Part shown: positions 21,833-32,966 of the stretch, piece after piece
Position numbering within the stretch: the first letter of the stretch is position 1
How the letters are laid out: the number at the start of each line of letters is the position of its first letter
Origin: Corynespora cassiicola
Lineage: Eukaryota; Ascomycota; Dothideomycetes; Pleosporales; Corynesporascaceae
NCBI GenBank assembly: GCA_022059125.1
Contig: JAEUWY010000004.1
Coordinates: forward strand, 3,906,001-3,970,000
DNA: 64,000 nucleotides
Direction of reading: 5' to 3'
The notes under the pieces: generated by a model
Told to the model about the DNA's origin: nothing
The model's input: only the letters and a program-made list of their open reading frames with translations
Databases searched by the model: none
Made by a program: the position numbers and the translations under genes

Positions 21833-23002
21833 ATGACGGAGCCAGCACAATGTTCGGTCACTGAATACCTTGAAAGCCTGGAGTTTTTGGACATGTCGAC
21901 ACTGTCAGAAGAAGACAACAGCTGCTCCGTCTGTCTCCAGGAATTTCACGAGGCTCCTCAATGCTACAGTTTATTTCTTGAAAGCGTGGAAGCCGCCGAG
22001 GCTTTGGGAGGATTTGTGGAATTACCCTTCGCTCTCATGGCACCAGCACATACACCAGTACGAACCGAGTGCAAGCACGTCTTTGGGAAGTCTTGTCTAG
22101 CGGAATGGCTGGAAGTGGGCTCTACTTGTCCCTACTGTAGGACGGATATCGGCACGCAGGCGTGGATTCGGCAGCGCCGTGACTGGGCTTTGCGGCTGAC
22201 GACGAAGAACATCAGGGAATGGAGATGGGATGAGTTGAAAATCACATCTCACGGAATCGTCATTTTTCCTATATGGATGGGAACAGTCTTCAAGAAGTTA
22301 CTTTTTGTCGAATTAACTCGGTGGGGAAATCCACCTGCACAGGTGCCTTTTGAAAGGCTTCGCGTCACTATACCGGATATTCTTAGATCGGTCCTCAACG
22401 AAAATGCTTACCTTCCGATAGCGGCAAAATACACCGAACCATGGGAAGAGTGCCGTAGAACCATGAGAGAGGTGTTGGCTAGGTATGGGAGGCGATACGG
22501 CTGCGTCCCATTCGAGGTCGAACGGGCAGTTCAGAGCGCCATCGAGTTTACCTTCAAGAGCCTTTCAGTAGCTCAAGCTGTTTACCCACTGAACCGATTC
22601 GTACGGCTCGAGCACGCCGACGACTCCGAAATGAACGAGGGGCTTATGCGGCTCATAGAAAAGATGCCACCAGACTCGTATTGCGACCCCGGTGCCCTAA
22701 AGCTCCACCCTGGAGAACGTCTAGCAATGGACTTTCAATATGCATCTGATGAATTCGTTGAAGCCTCTCGCCTTTTGCAAGAAATTCGATACTCTGCAGT
22801 GGCTTTCCCAGACCATCGCATGTGCATGAAAATAATAGAGCCTTTCCTGAAAAATAAGCGGGATGCTCATAAGAGGCTGCTTAATGTTACGCGAAAGTTC
22901 TGCGGCGAGGCAGTCTTAGAGGCTGTTGCCTATTCGGAAGACAACTTTGAAGGTTGTCTTACTTATCTATCAGACTTGGTCTATGGTGATGACGAAGAAT
23001 AG
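21833..23002 (+). CDS. RING-type zinc finger protein, fourth family member
   Basis: 389-aa single-exon protein. The start is the first ATG of the frame, in the context AGCAAAATGACG. The RING lies near residues 30-105: CSVCLQEF, an insertion of about 45 residues, VRTECKHVFGKSC, then CPYCRTDIG. The insertion and the C-[GK]-H-x-F-G-x2-C core link it to the three tandem genes at 789-3634; the fifth zinc ligand is again Gly. Unlike those, it has a ~280-residue C-terminal region with mixed helical character, not low-complexity, and no domain I can name. Probably a ubiquitin-pathway protein; activity is inferred. Adjacent to arrestin (left) and RBR (right, convergent). Confidence 0.78.
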   Translation: MTEPAQCSVTEYLESLEFLDMSTLSEEDNSCSVCLQEFHEAPQCYSLFLESVEAAEALGGFVELPFALMAPAHTPVRTECKHVFGKSCLAEWLEVGSTCPYCRTDIGTQAWIRQRRDWALRLTTKNIREWRWDELKITSHGIVIFPIWMGTVFKKLLFVELTRWGNPPAQVPFERLRVTIPDILRSVLNENAYLPIAAKYTEPWEECRRTMREVLARYGRRYGCVPFEVERAVQSAIEFTFKSLSVAQAVYPLNRFVRLEHADDSEMNEGLMRLIEKMPPDSYCDPGALKLHPGERLAMDFQYASDEFVEASRLLQEIRYSAVAFPDHRMCMKIIEPFLKNKRDAHKRLLNVTRKFCGEAVLEAVAYSEDNFEGCLTYLSDLVYGDDEE

Positions 23003-23271
23003 TGATCAATTCATTACGAGCTTGGGAGGCTATATGCAAAGGGAAATCGGTTCAAATGCTAAGCGCTAAGAAAGAGAAAACTGCCGCCTTCAGCAGCAGA
23101 TGATCGAAAACCATTATAGTACATGACAATAGAAGAAATGAATTAAGTAAGTCTAGTCTCTATAAAACCAATTTCAAGTGACAAAAGGAAATCCGCTAAG
23201 TGATGGAAATATTAATATGAAGTTTGTCGCACAGGAGCTCCTGTTCTTCCCTACTCTTCCGAACCCCATCC

Positions 23272-25003
23272 TCACAGCTCGCTGCGGCGGCAGCCTTCGC
23301 AGATGAGCGTCCTGCATTGGTTGCAAGAGAAGATGCATCTCCGATGGCGCTTGTCGCAAATCCTGCAGGAAAACGAGGACCGCCGCGTGTACGAGAATCT
23401 GAGTTTTATCTTCTGGTGCGCACATTGGCTCTTTTCGCGTAGTGTGGTTGGCGATTTTTCTTCGCATGGCTGGGTTTCGGGCAGCTCGCTTTTGGGGCTG
23501 TTTTCTTCGTGCGGCTGGATCTCTTCCGTGGCTTGAGGAAGCGGTTCGACGTATTTCACGATGGATTGGGTCTCGACAATGGGCCGTTTCTTGTCCCACT
23601 CTCCAAAGGGACATTCTTTGTGTGGTACGTTGCAGACGTAGCAGAAGCTTGCGCCGCACCGGCAGCTGTATCCGTGATTAGGAACCGACATGGCCAAAGG
23701 GGTCGAACATACCTCATGTGGTTGCAACCATCATCCAGCTCGACCAAGGCACGGCAGGATTGGCAGCGCTTCCAGCCTTGCTCGTGGGCGAGGAACATGG
23801 TCGCTGCGACAGCCGTGTCTTTGGGGCAAATGCTTGAATCATGCGAGCCCTCTTTGCATGTCATGCACGTCTCGGTAGAGCAGGCGCGGCATTTTGCTCT
23901 CTCGTTGTCAATGTCGGCGGGGAGGATGAACTTCCCGCACTCTGTGTTGCTGCAGTATGTCCGATCGCGGGTAGAGTATTCGATCTCAGCGTTCGAGAAT
24001 GCCTTGAGCTCTTCGGCGGAGAGGTAGTACTGAACGCTTTGCACCGAGATCTGCCCGCAGCACGTTGGAGGGAAGAGTGACTCGTCGGCTGTGGCTTTGC
24101 GGAAAAGCGTCTTTACGCAGCCTATGCAGTACCAATGTCCGCATTGGAGGGGAAATATGTATTTGGTATTGTAATCGTCGAGGCAGATGTTGCAGTGGTA
24201 TTTTCCAGGGCGCTGGCTGCTCGCCCTAGTCCTTGGACTTTGGGCTTCTAGTGGGGCTGCGGGCTTCTCGATTGGGGAGGGCCCATCTTTTGGTGTAATT
24301 TGGAACTCGGTTTCCTGGGTAAGTTGAACGCCACCATCTTCGTTCTTCCGGCCTTGGTGTGAATGCGGAATTTCAATAGCAGCATCGTCATTAGCGCAAA
24401 CTTCGTTCGCGGGAGGTGGTGTCAGTGCCTCGTCACAAGCTCCTGACATTAGAGGGTCCAATTCAAGATCTTCGTCGATCGCACAATCAGTCATGTCCTG
24501 GTCGAAACTGTTGATTTGGATCAGGGGGATCTGGAAGTTGAAATCCTCCCTGAAGCGATACAAGTCGCTGTGGATGTATTTTTCTTCGCGCGCGCCAGCG
24601 GCGATTCCACTCTTGGTAGCACGTCCACCTTCCTGAGACCCATTCTGGATGTGTGCGGCAACCGTAGATGTCGGGATGGGCTTTGTATCGGGAGATTTCC
24701 CGTGTGCTTCGGACTTCGGAGTTACAAAAGTTACTGAAGACCCTGCGGAAGGCTCGTCGTCGATCGCGCATTGCTTTTCTTGCCGAGTCTGCCTATCGTG
24801 CTTGGAAAGTTTGGCGATGGCCTGTACCCGTATGATCAGCCGAGACGTTTTCAAACTACACCGCTTGCGGTTTATTCATGCCCCGAATGCTCTTGCATAT
24901 CTCACATAGACTGTCCTGGGGAATCTGGGGCACTTACTCTAGCGACTCTCTTCCTAAGTCCAGGCTTGCTGTGAACAGGAACTACGGTGCGTATTTCGGC
25001 CAT
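23272..25003 (-). CDS. RBR (RING-IBR-RING) E3 ubiquitin ligase
   Basis: 522-aa RING-HECT hybrid ligase; ubiquitin is passed through a cysteine in RING2 (family knowledge). Exons: 25003-24938, 24821-23713 and 23665-23272. Introns are 116 nt (GTAAGT..ACAG) and 47 nt (GTATGT..ACAG). The first ~200 residues are acidic and disordered. RING1 at ~225-275 is CNICLDDY..CGHWYCIGC..CCGQ. The IBR at ~300-345 is YCSNTECGKFI..CRACSTETCMTC. RING2 begins CQSCRALVELDDGCNHMSCRCG and ends FCYVC; the catalytic Cys would be the one in DGCNHM. An extra cluster of seven cysteines sits in the last 35 residues (CRICDKRHRRC..CNQC..CEGC). The first exon was found from the MAEIRT start and a clean GTAAGT; without it the frame would begin inside an intron. 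Confidence 0.88.
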
Positions 25004-25683
25004 GTGAAAAGAATGAAAATGATGCTGTGAAAAAAGAGAAGTCAGAAAAAAGGGGGAACGACAGGTACAAACAGAGTTGCTGGAATAGAATCAGGGTTGG
25101 GAGAGCGAAGCCAGACTGGCAGACGGGACGAGCCGATACTTGTATTTGCAGTACGCTGAAATGAGTAAATATGATCATCAGAACGACTCAAGTCACGGAG
25201 TTGCGCTCTTGGACAACACATCATGGCATAATGGCTGCTGCCCACCCCTCTCTTTCCGTCTGAATACGGGGTGCAGAGCAGATGCCCAAGCCGATCTTCA
25301 ACCTTGGCTTAGTGGCAAAAAGCACATCTCAAGCCTGGATTCGGCAAATTTAGCAGACGAACCTACAAATGTGGTCGCAATATTTTGAGGCCGAAGAACA
25401 AATGTAGACGAAGCTCGCCATCTCGCTTGGCCCGTTATGTCAAGGTGCTGTTGAGAAGACGCCGACGCTTTCGCTACAACAGCTATCTCGCCTAGTACCC
25501 CTAATCGGATACTCCCCCGGATACCCCGCGCACCACCCCACTTTTACTGTCAGCATCTTCTTCTCGTCAATGTGGCCGCTGGATTCCAAAGTTGGCTCTT
25601 GTGTGCAGCTAGAAGTTTTGAAGTTGATGTTTCAACTATGATTATTATATTGCGAGTCTTTTTTTCATCAAATACGATAAGAA
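25004..25683. other. Gap between RBR and tRNA genes
   Basis: 680 bp; the left part is the RBR gene's upstream region. No gene supported. Confidence 0.5.
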
Positions 25684-25755
25684 GCTCGTATGGTCTAGTG
25701 GTATGACGTTCGCCTCACACGCGAAAGGTCTCGAGTTCGATCCTCGATGCGAGTA
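25684..25755 (+). tRNA. tRNA-Val (anticodon CAC)
   Basis: 72-nt intronless tRNA. The acceptor stem is GCTCGTA with TGCGAGT (two G-U pairs) and discriminator A. T8 and the D-arm (box A TGGTCTAGTGG) follow. The anticodon stem TTCGC/GCGAA carries the loop CTCACAC, giving anticodon CAC (reads GUG, valine). The T-arm is TCGAG-TTCGATC-CTCGA (box B). CCA is not encoded, as expected for a nuclear gene. A T6 run follows 16 bases downstream. Confidence 0.95.
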
Positions 25756-26275
25756 CAGCTCCTTTCAAGTCTTTTTTGTTTTTGTTTTCTTTCGCTTCGC
25801 GGCCTTTTTGAAACGCGAATGCTTGCTTTCTACCCGTTTCTTCCCTTTTTTTCCCCCATAGCGTTGAGATCACAGCTAATAACACGCATATCTAAGCATT
25901 ATATACGTCTCCTATGTATCTCCTGTTCGCCCTAGCTACTCGCTGCTGCTGCTGTTCAAAAGTTAGTCGTACCTGCGCTTGCTCTTCCAGCAGCTGGAAA
26001 ACTCTTAGCCATGACGAATCGATCTTCCGTTTTTAAATATAGCAAAGCTTATCGAGTTTCGAAATGAGGCCCACGCGACATTATTATGCGATCTGTAACT
26101 TTCCATGCCTTTTTTTTTTCCCCTCAGATACCCGCCTGTCCATCAAACACGCAAGTCCCGAGACACTGTCATCACAAACGCCATGTCATCTTTCCCATCT
26201 TTTCAGGAAGAAACATTATATTTACTCATTAACACGTATGAAACACTATCATCATTGTCATCATCATCATAACAA
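25756..26275. other. Gap after tRNA gene
   Basis: 520 bp, T-rich; 3' flank of the carboxylesterase gene. No gene supported. Confidence 0.45.
25772..25777 (+). terminator. RNA polymerase III T-run terminator
   Basis: Six T residues 16 bases after the tRNA-Val 3' end, followed by more T4-5 runs. Confidence 0.8.
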
Positions 26276-28075
26276 TCACCTTCCAAAAACCTCGCTATCC
26301 CAGCTGTTGATCAAATCAATACCCGCCTTCCTAAAGTCATCCCTCTCGACATATCCCAAGCCCGTAACATTCGCATCGAACACCCAGTTATCCCCCACGC
26401 CATCCTCCCCAAGCGTGTACTGGGGCCAATACTCGCCGGGGTGCAAGTCGCTCACAAAGCTAACCCATGACGCGCTCATCGTCTCGGCGAGATCAAAGTA
26501 CCCCTGTGGCATACCCTCGAACGGATCCCGGGAGACGTTGGGGTAGCCATAGCCGACGCCGAGCTGGTTGTTGAAGACGAAGGCGACCTCTTGGAAGTGG
26601 GTGGCGCCAATGGCGGACGAGATGCCGTGCGGGATGGTGTTGAAGCGGTAGCAAAAGGCGGGCAGGTCGTTGCTGGCCCACGCCTGGCACGTCTTGCGGC
26701 GGCCCGCGATGAAGTATAGGTCGCCGAAGTAGGCGTCGGAGCGGCGGCTCTCGGGGCCCGACGAGGGCGGCGGGGTCCACGAGGGGGGCTGGTTGGCGGG
26801 GATGGCGCCGTCGGTCATGTTGCGCGGGTACAGCTCCATGACCTTGTTGGCCTGCTCGGCCGTGAGGCGGACGGGGTTGGCGACCTGGGTCAGGTTGGTG
26901 AAGAATTGCTGCGAGCTGTTCATGGGCTTGGGGCCGTAGGCGGTACCCTCGTCGCTGTTTGCGCCGTCGATGATGGGGACGTGGACGAAGGCGCCCGAGG
27001 CGAGCTGCTCGCTCGTCTTGCCCTGGATGAAGTCGCCGTCGATGATGGGGTTCCAGGCGAAGCTGAGGCCTGCCGTGCTGTTGATCCACGAGTCGATGAC
27101 GTTGGCATCGAGGGTGCGGAGGCATTCGAGCTTGGAGGGGGCGTCGCCGCATCCGAGCTGGGCAGACGCGTTCTGGAACGCGTTCGTGTTGTAGTTGAGG
27201 GTGCGGTAGCTGACTGGATTTCCGGACTGCATGATGGCGCCACGGAAGAGGCCATCGTCGCGGCCGCCGTAGGCAGTGAGATGCATGCCGACGCTGAGAG
27301 CACCTGCAGACTCTCCGAAGATGGTCACCTTTTGAGGGTCACCTGTTCCATGTCAGCATTTGCACTACGGTCAAGGGCCAAGATCCGACTTACCTCCAAA
27401 GGCCTCGATATTCTCCTGCACCCAATGCAGACCCAGCCTCTGGTCCTTGAATCCCAAGTTTGCGTTTCCGCTGTCAATGACCTCCTGACCATTAGGGAAT
27501 CCCCACAAGCTGAGCCTGTAGTTGATGGTAACGCCGACGATTGGCTTTCCAATATCCACGCTCCTCTGGACGATGAAGCTGAGATTGTATCGCTGGTCAA
27601 TTCCAGTTCCCTGCCTCAGTCCACCGCCGTGTATCCAGTAGGCAACGGGAAGAGTCTCGCCCTCGTATCCGGCCGGTCGCACCACGTTGAGGTACAAGCA
27701 GTCTTCTGATAGATTGTCCTGGTAGGGGAACTGATCCGAGCCATAGCCATAGCAAGCGGCCCCGTACTCCTTGACGCTGAGCGGCGCATCCCAAGTCGCA
27801 TTCAAGGACTTGGGCGTGCGGAAGCGCAGAGGGCCGACCGGGGGCTGCGCATAGGGTACTCCAAGGAAAAAGTCCTGGTCATACTCTGGCGAGTACCGAC
27901 CCTCGAGGGTGCCATTCTTGATGGTGACGGTGGGCTCGCCGTAGCCACCATTGCCGTGTCCGTGGCCGTAGCCGTAGCCGTGGCCGCCGTGCTGCTTCGG
28001 GGGCGTGCTGTAGGGAGCTGCCAGCGCCGCGGAGGCGCACGCAGAGAGCGCAATCCAATTCTTGAGCAGCGTCAT
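26276..28075 (-). CDS. Secreted type-B carboxylesterase/lipase
   Basis: 582-aa alpha/beta-hydrolase that hydrolyses carboxylic esters outside the cell; natural substrate unknown. Exons 28075-27394 and 27342-26276; the 51-nt intron is GTAAGT..ACAG in phase 1. The signal peptide is residues ~1-20 (LLKNWIALSACASAALAAP). A Gly/His/Tyr-rich linker (~25-45, GYGHGHGNGGYG) precedes the catalytic domain. Signatures are EDCLYLNVVRP, oxyanion HGGG, nucleophile Ser near 239 in GESAG, Glu near 359 in NSDEGTAYG, and His near 476 in ATHFQE. Cys in AACYGYG and EDCLYLN would form the family disulfide. All triad residues are present, so it looks active. A TATATATA lies ~82 bases upstream. The His/Gly linker is unusual and may bind metal. 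Confidence 0.9.
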
Positions 28076-28967
28076 GGCTTCAGCGAAAAGAGAGTGCTAT
28101 TGCAGGCGAATTACCCGTGCCACACCTTCTTTCCAAGACGCAGCAGCCATGACCGGTATATATAGCTTCACGAGCACAGCAGAGCAAAGCTACCCCCAGC
28201 CGGAACGCCCTGGAAGCTTGCAAGCGCGTGCAGCAGCGCCTCATCCGCTCGCTCAAGGGCGAGGCCATCCTCGGTCCGCGCACCTTCTTTGTCGTGCGAG
28301 CTCCAGCTCCAGGTTTTTTTTTCCCTCTCTTCCTCAGTGGTTCTTGCGCTGCGCCCGCGCCCCGTTTGTCTGCTCACCAGGAACAGCAAGTCCATGATGA
28401 AATGGACTAGGGGAAAGCTCCAGGATCAGCTCCGCACGCTTACCACAAGTGCCATCGTCGCGAAGCTCGTGTCGGAGAGCCAGCCATGCTTCGAGTCTAG
28501 CTTGGGCCTGAATGTGGGGAAATCCTGGAGGTGGTGGTTGCGCTAGGCGGCTAATTGTCGGACGTCGAGGGCTTGGGGAAGACGATCCTTGCCTGCTGGA
28601 TGGGGATGTAAGGGTGACGATTTCCCGTTCCTGGTTGCTAAGCAATCAGCGGCGGTTTAGTCCTACGGAACGAGAATTGCATGTATGACGATGGTGAAAT
28701 CCTGAAACGCAAATGTCTCTGTTGTGTTGAGAACGCCGGTCATGCCGCAGAGGTTACGAGATGAAGCTTTGTTGTTATCCACAAAACTCGCTGTTTGTCT
28801 AGAATACACCCCATACTGTTCTACGGAATGACATATCCGGGCAAATGATGTTTATCGGCCAACTACCGAAAGCCGTAGCCGGGGCGAACCACGCCCCCAG
28901 GCCCAATGCCATGTCACGTCCCATTCGCCTGCCGCTCTTGGCCATTTGCGCCGTTGTAACGCCGGAT
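28076..28967. other. Gap between carboxylesterase and PIC2
   Basis: 892 bp, promoter side of the esterase and 3' side of PIC2. Short frames only, none supported. Confidence 0.45.
28157..28164 (-). promoter_or_regulatory. Likely TATA box of carboxylesterase gene
   Basis: TATATATA on the - strand, about 82 bases upstream of the ATG at 28075. Confidence 0.55.
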
Positions 28968-30359
28968 TTAGTGGCCTCCGGTGGTCGGTAGCTATGAAAA
29001 ATTGTCAGAATCGCAGAATCGGGGAAGAATCGTGGGGCAGACATACGCCGAGGTAGACCTTGAACGAGTCGTAAATAAGCCACTGGAATGCCTGCACAGG
29101 TCAGTCAGTCATGCGTTTCGGTAGAAATTTCCAAGACCAGGGTCTAGCCTTACCGTCAAGGTACCGATCATGAATATTCTCACTGGCAGCCCGTTCCATA
29201 GGCCGCTGAACCCAATCTTGCCATATATTCTGGTCATGGCCTGACCCGCACCCTCGCCAGCTTTTCGGTCACTGTTCAGTTTCGAGACCATCACATCTGC
29301 GCTCCGTTAGGTATAATGCGCCGAGTGAGATGTAGGAAGTGGATACGACTTACCAGCAGGGTGACTGACAACAGCACACCCGATACCCGCAATGTAACCG
29401 CCCAAGAAGCTCACACCAGTCTGCTGCAAGCCGTTGTACGACTCTTTCGGTTTGCCCAGCGTCTTGTAAATCTGCTCGACTGCCTTTTCGAATGTCGCAA
29501 ACTTGACCATGGTGTAGGGAATCTGGCGGCCCCTGCAAAACCAGTTAGCAAAACAATGTCCTCATACCATCGCATACCATGCAGTCCCTCGCGCGGCCCG
29601 GATGTCTAGAGCTTCCATTTGGCACCCATTCAATACTCTGTCGGCTTCACAATGAGCTCAACCGACCAGACAAACAAGTCGTCTCGCTCCAGACACCCAA
29701 CCCTAGGGGACCATAACCCCAAAACCACCAGAGAAAAAACCACACCAAAACCTACCAAAGCGGATACAAGCCCTTGTACAACCCCGCCACCCCCTCCTCC
29801 TTGACCACCCTCGCCCATCCCTCCCTCAAGCTATTCGCAAACGGCGGCATCGTCGTCTGCATCCTGACCTTGATCGCCTCCAGCGGACACAGGGCAAGGT
29901 CCGCCAAAAACTCCGCCGACGCACTCGCCGCCAGATACACCACCGTCTTATTCATCCCTGGCGCCAGCCTATCGCCATACAGGTACTTGAACACCTCGTA
30001 GAAGCCATACTTTCCGGCGCCCTGCAGCGAGTACCCGACGAAGGTGGGGGTCCAGCCGAAGAAGACGCCGCGCAGGCCTTCGCTGCGGTAGATCATCTTC
30101 CAGGCTTGCGTGTTGGATTTGTAGAGCTTGTCGTCGACTTGGCGGCGGCATTTTACGAGGTCGAGCGGGGTGACCATGGTGTGGGTTGGGCCGCAGGCTG
30201 GGAGTGTGGTTAGCTGGGCGTACGTGTCGGGGGGGCGTAGGTGGGATGGGAGCAGAGTATACCGATGACGCCGCCCAGGGTGCATGCTGCAAAGTAGGTG
30301 CCTGAGAAGAGCTCGATTTTGCGCTTGGGCGCGAGCGGGTTGTCGAGTTTGCTGGCCAT
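28968..30359 (-). CDS. PIC2: Mitochondrial copper/phosphate carrier Pic2
   Basis: 309-aa inner-membrane carrier that brings phosphate (and, in yeast, copper) into the matrix. Six exons: 30359-30263, 30197-29756, 29532-29354, 29296-29154, 29091-29047 and 28991-28968; introns 65, 223, 57, 62 and 55 nt. Three ~100-residue Solcar repeats, each with its P-x-[DE] signature: [20 protein letters not shown] and [10 protein letters not shown]. The core text ([46 protein letters not shown], end LPTTGGH) follows yeast Pic2 more closely than Mir1 as I recall them. The last two exons are only 15 and 7 codons; they were placed because they restore the conserved C-terminus. Intron 2 (223 nt) is long for this window. 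Confidence 0.92.
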
Positions 30360-31092
30360 GGCTGTGGTTGCTCTTTCTTTCTTTCAAAGAGAAAAAAAAG
30401 GGCTACGGAGTGGCTGTCAATCGAGGTAGGTTCGTTGGTGTTGTGGTGTCGCGTGCAGCTAGCTCAGCTGTGCAACATCGAATCCTGGGGTAAGGAAACA
30501 AGCAATTGAGGTCCTATCGGGGCAAGCAGGGGTCGCGCGGGAGAATTAAAGGTGGGAGAAGGCGGCTCTTCGTACGAAGCCTTGCGAGGTTTTTTTATTT
30601 CTGGCTGCCATGGTGCAGTGGTACGCGATACAGGCTGGATTCCGCAGGTTCCGTCAGTCGTAGATATGACGTCGAATCGCTTAGTGGAACGCGCTAACCT
30701 GCTGACTGTAGCTTGATTTTGCTTGTCATCGCATCCGGATCCAGCATCCGGACGCTGTTTTCTTATCTTTCGGGGGGACTTCTCTCGGAAAATGGAATGG
30801 TTCATCAATTGGAACGACGACTTAAAACACTAGCGTGTCGATAGCTCGAATTAATGCTGCAAATAGAGACATGAATGCACCGACTGTCCAGAAACGAATC
30901 TCGCTCTCGCTCTATGCCTCTACAAAGTGTACCGGCGGCCAAATCTAACAAAAAACTATGCATGCAAGTCAAAAGATCCAGAAACATCATGTGTTGAATA
31001 CAAGCTAGGCCAGGAGGACACCCATGTATGTACGTGGTATCGAACTAGGAAGATGTGATGAACATGTACCAACCGAGGTTCGCCGCAAGGGA
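30360..31092. other. Gap between PIC2 and MFS transporter
   Basis: 733 bp. No protein gene. At 30613-30715 there is a box A-like TGGTGCAGTGG on + and partial tRNA-like pairing on -, but no T-arm (see rejected list). Confidence 0.45.
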
Positions 31093-32966
31093 CTATGCTT
31101 CTACCTCTGAAGAATTGTCAGATCGAGGAGGTGATCCATCGGCCTCTAGCTCCTCTAGGTAGACTACGTTCAAGTCAGTACAAGTCAATGCAATTCGTTT
31201 CGGGACAACTAACCATGCGGCTTGACTAGCCAGCTGCAGACAAGAGCCCCAATAAATGTCACCGTCAAACAGACAAAGACAGCCTGGCGGAAGGAACCGA
31301 CGGTCGCACTATAAATTCCGTTGAAAACAGTAGGAGCAACCACCCTGGCGAACGCGTGGAGCAGGCCCGTGGCTCCAAGAAGCTGGCCGATCCGGTCAGG
31401 CGGAACGTGCTTGGTGAGAGCGGATCCAAGCGTGGGCGATCCGATGCCACCAATGGCTGTAATGGCACCCGAAACCGTGAATAGCGTGCCTTCTCGTGCC
31501 AGGGCATACCCCAGAAAGCCAAGCATATCGAAGAAAACGGCAGCGCGGATCATGGACAGATCGAACCGGTCCGAACCGGAGTTGCGTTCTCCCTTGGTGC
31601 CCTTCTTTCCCTTGAAAATGCGGGTGAGCAGCGGGAGTCCGACGAGCAGGGCTAGAACTCTGGAAGCATTGACGATGCTAACGAAGCGGCCAGACTCCAA
31701 GTCTTGCCAATCAAACTGTCTCCTGGTGTAGACCACAATAACACCCATGGCACCCATACCTACGCCGAACATGATGGTGTCAGTTGCAGCAAGAAGGATG
31801 AGATTCCACCTAACGGCAGCGCTGGATCCCGGGCCAGTGGGCCACAGGATCTTGAGCGGAGCAAAAAGGTTGATGGATCGAATTTGGTTGATCCAATCGG
31901 CCGCAGGCCCGGCCCTCTCCACCTCAACTCGGTATTTCTCTCTTGCTGCCTCCTGCCTGTCCTTGGATAGGGATTCGGGGATGGCAAAAGCCAAAAACAG
32001 CATAAAGATTGTGTGAAACGCAAGCGCAATGTAGAACACGAGCAACACAGCCTCTGTCTTACCGACATACTTGGTGCGTACTTGGATAATCTGGCCGGCG
32101 AGGGCGGGTCCCACTGCAATGCCAGTAAAAAGACAGGCGTGGAAATATCCGAATGCAACGTTCCTCTTCTGTGGTGGCGTGCAGTCGGTGGCATATGAGT
32201 GCGCAATGGCCAGGCCCATAATGAACGAACCGCAAATGCCATCGAGCGTATATCCAACGAGGATCCAATTGACGTGCCAAGTTTCTGGATACTTTGCAGC
32301 GAGAATGGTCAGAATCTCCCCCATGAAGATGCCTAGGGTGGTAAAGATCATCAGAGGCTTCCTGCCATAGCGATCCGAGAGCACGCCTAGTTTGGGGCTC
32401 GTGATGGCTGACAGGATACCCGAACATAGGTTTCCATACAGTAAAAAGAGAGACGAACGTGCGGATACTGCGTCGTTCTGGCAGCGGTCCGGTTGCAAAC
32501 CAGGGTCCATCGGACCGCTTATTGGGTCGGGATCCTGGGAGGCGTAGTATTCTTCGCATACAAGATCCATGATCAAGTTGAGCTTCGGAACCACAATGCC
32601 TCCAAAAGCCAGGGAGAAGAGCAGGAAGGGTGGCAGTAGCCAGTAAATCTGTCTCACATCAGTCAAGGCAATATGAGGGCGCGATGTTTGTTCCCGACGC
32701 ACCGAGGGCCTCTTCCACCAGGGAAGCCCCTTGATTTCTGTAATACCGAACCACTCGGTTTCTTCGTCGTCGCCGTCATGACTACTTCGCTCTCCATCCT
32801 CCAGCAAAGGTGCCTGCTCATCCATGTCCAGCGAGGACGAACTTGCGCCGGGTTTATTCGTCCGTTCGTGGGCGAGCGCAGGTTTCGACCCCGAGCCATT
32901 ATTGCGGGCGCGCAACATCTGATCGACTTCGATGTCGGCTACGATAGCAGCGTCGTTGGTTTCCAT
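31093..32966 (-). CDS. MFS transporter, DHA1/YCR023C-like
   Basis: 607-aa polytopic membrane protein, a proton-driven antiporter by family; substrate unknown. Exons 32966-31214 and 31163-31093. The 50-nt intron (GTTAGT..GTAG) adds 22 residues beyond the first in-frame stop and gives an acidic tail (LEELEADGSPP, SEVEA). The cytosolic N-terminus (~100 residues) has an acidic PLLEDGE motif typical of vacuolar or endosomal membrane MFS proteins. Twelve hydrophobic segments follow. The MFS signature after TM2 is GVLSDRYGRKPLM; the mid-domain repeat and PESLSKDRQ in the central loop are also seen. Organisation resembles yeast YCR023C and plant ZIF-like carriers. If the intron were retained the protein would end at KPHG. 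Confidence 0.82.

Noticed and set aside
26906..27709. 267-codon + strand frame opposite the carboxylesterase
   Set aside because: Antisense to catalytic-domain exons; no motif, crosses the esterase intron.
30605..30720. tRNA-like element (box A TGGTGCAGTGG on +; partial acceptor and anticodon-type pairing on -)
   Set aside because: Six of seven acceptor pairs on - could be formed, but no T-arm or TTCGANTCC box B is present and the D-arm does not pair. Probably chance or a decayed tRNA.
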